Shown here in pieces: positions 5,856 through 6,855 of a stretch of DNA of 6,855 nucleotides. The stretch comes from Chromatiales bacterium. GTDB taxonomy: Bacteria; Pseudomonadota; Gammaproteobacteria; Thiohalomonadales; Thiohalomonadaceae. Both the position numbers and the translations under genes were made by a program. Numbering within the stretch: the first letter of the stretch is position 1; each line of letters starts with the position of its first letter. The notes beneath the pieces were generated by a model. It searched no databases. It was not told where the DNA came from and worked only from the letters and a program-made list of their open reading frames with translations. Location of the stretch: the NCBI GenBank assembly GCA_029864785.1, contig JAOTST010000084.1, positions 1 through 6,855 on the forward strand, written 5' to 3'.

Positions 5856-6855
5856 ATGCAGCAGAGAATTAAACAACTCCGAAAACAGATCCTTCAATGT
5901 ATGGGGAGCGATCGTTTTAATCTATCGAGCCGATTAATTCGAATTGAGAAGCGGATTAAGGAGAAGAGCTCGGTTGAGCCGGCGATGGGTGATCTCGAAG
6001 CGCGGGTTGTTAGCTCGATTAAACGTCATCAACAACGTCTGAATGCGATACCTGTAATCACCTATCCTGAGGAACTTCCAGTCAGTGGTAAGCGGGTGTC
6101 GATCGCTGCGGCGATTGAAGAGAATCAGGTGGTGGTTATTGCAGGGGAGACCGGGTCAGGCAAGACGACTCAGATCCCTAAAATCTGCCTTGAACTCGGT
6201 CGAGGTATTACGGGACTTATCGGACATACTCAACCCCGTCGTATTGCTGCTAGAAGTGTCGCTGCACGCCTCGCTGAGGAGTTACAGAGTCCTCTAGGAG
6301 AGGCGGTTGGATATAAAATACGCTTTAATGATGAGACTAGTAGCAGAAGCTATATCAAGATAATGACCGACGGTATCCTGCTTGCTGAGTTGCAGCAGGA
6401 TCGCTGGCTCAATCAGTATGACACCATCATTATCGACGAGGCGCATGAGCGTTCACTCAATATCGATTTTCTTCTGGGTGTACTCAAAAAGTTACTCGGT
6501 AAACGCCGCGACCTGAAGGTAATTATCACCTCGGCAACCATCAATACTCAGCGCTTTGCCGATTTCTTTAGATCGGTTAATGGTAAGGATGTCCCTGTTG
6601 TCGAGGTCTCTGGTCGTACCTATCCGGTCGAGACCCGCTATCACTCGCCTCTAGAGGGAAATAGAAAGGAGGCGATTGAGCAGCCGGAGATGATCCTTAA
6701 TGGGGTGAATGAACTGGGCAGAGAAGATCCGCTGGGGGATATTCTGGTTTTTCTATCGGGGGAACGGGAGATTCGCGAGGCCTCAGAGTATCTTTCCAAG
6801 GCACATCTGCGCGATACCGAGATCATCCCGCTCTATTCCCGTTTATCTAATCAGG
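5856..6855 (+). CDS. hrpA: ATP-dependent RNA helicase HrpA, DEAH box (3' end outside window)
   Basis: The frame stays open from the ATG at 5856 to the right edge, giving 333 codons of a protein that is about 1,300 residues in E. coli. It follows E. coli HrpA almost motif for motif: ITYPEELPVS at 68-77, Walker A GETGSGKTT at 97-105, motif Ia TQPRRIAAR at 125-133, TDGILLAE at 171-178, the DEAH box at 194-197 within IIIDEAHERSLNIDFLLG, SAT at 226-228, SGRTYPVE at 252-259 and DILVFLSGEREI at 295-306. The window therefore holds the N-terminal extension, the first RecA-like domain and the start of the second. The family unwinds RNA using ATP, and E. coli HrpA is linked to mRNA processing and rescue of stalled ribosomes. 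An in-frame stop at 5820-5822 with no ATG, GTG or TTG in between fixes the start. The Shine-Dalgarno sequence is weak. It follows the exported-protein gene by 112 bases on the same strand. Confidence 0.97.
   Translation, partial: MQQRIKQLRKQILQCMGSDRFNLSSRLIRIEKRIKEKSSVEPAMGDLEARVVSSIKRHQQRLNAIPVITYPEELPVSGKRVSIAAAIEENQVVVIAGETGSGKTTQIPKICLELGRGITGLIGHTQPRRIAARSVAARLAEELQSPLGEAVGYKIRFNDETSSRSYIKIMTDGILLAELQQDRWLNQYDTIIIDEAHERSLNIDFLLGVLKKLLGKRRDLKVIITSATINTQRFADFFRSVNGKDVPVVEVSGRTYPVETRYHSPLEGNRKEAIEQPEMILNGVNELGREDPLGDILVFLSGEREIREASEYLSKAHLRDTEIIPLYSRLSNQ

Noticed and set aside
6085..6826. Small open frames at 6085-6297 (+) and 6641-6826 (-)
   Set aside because: Both are shadows inside hrpA, whose own frame carries all expected helicase motifs through this stretch.

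Overview
The window looks like ordinary chromosome from a moderately AT-leaning proteobacterium, most likely a gammaproteobacterium. The evidence is a long E. coli-like HrpA helicase, a class 1 polyphosphate kinase, a NaChBac-type ion channel and a hybrid histidine kinase ending in a bacteriohemerythrin domain. The placement comes from remembered protein resemblance, not a search. I see no tRNA, rRNA, CRISPR array, insertion sequence, phage gene or attachment site.

Layout from left to right. (1) From base 1 to 1955 on the + strand lies the 3' part of a PAS / histidine kinase / receiver / hemerythrin protein. Its reading frame is open to the left edge, so its true start is outside the window. 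(2) From 1987 to 4065 on the - strand is a full-length ppk1, convergent with the kinase. Only 31 bases separate them, with a weak nested hairpin that may end transcription from the left. (3) From 4066 to 4313 is a divergent control region with two inverted repeats, one near each gene. The ppk1-side repeat overlaps a possible sigma70 promoter and a partial match to the PhoB box. (4) From 4314 to 5135 on the + strand is a six-transmembrane voltage-gated cation channel. Its selectivity filter, TFEDWTD, is acidic in the positions known to convert sodium channels of this family to calcium selectivity. (5) From 5135 to 5743 on the + strand is an exported protein of unknown function whose start codon shares a base with the channel's stop codon. 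(6) From 5856 to the right edge on the + strand is the N-terminal third or less of hrpA, cut by the window end.

How the genes may work together: the kinase reads as an oxygen- or redox-responsive phosphorelay protein. ppk1 makes polyphosphate from ATP. The channel and exported protein form a tightly coupled pair, so the exported protein may assist or respond to the channel. Divergent placement of ppk1 and the channel pair leaves room for shared control, but nothing here proves it. The points most worth following are the kinase-hemerythrin fusion, the acidic channel filter, the unknown coupled partner and the two inverted repeats.
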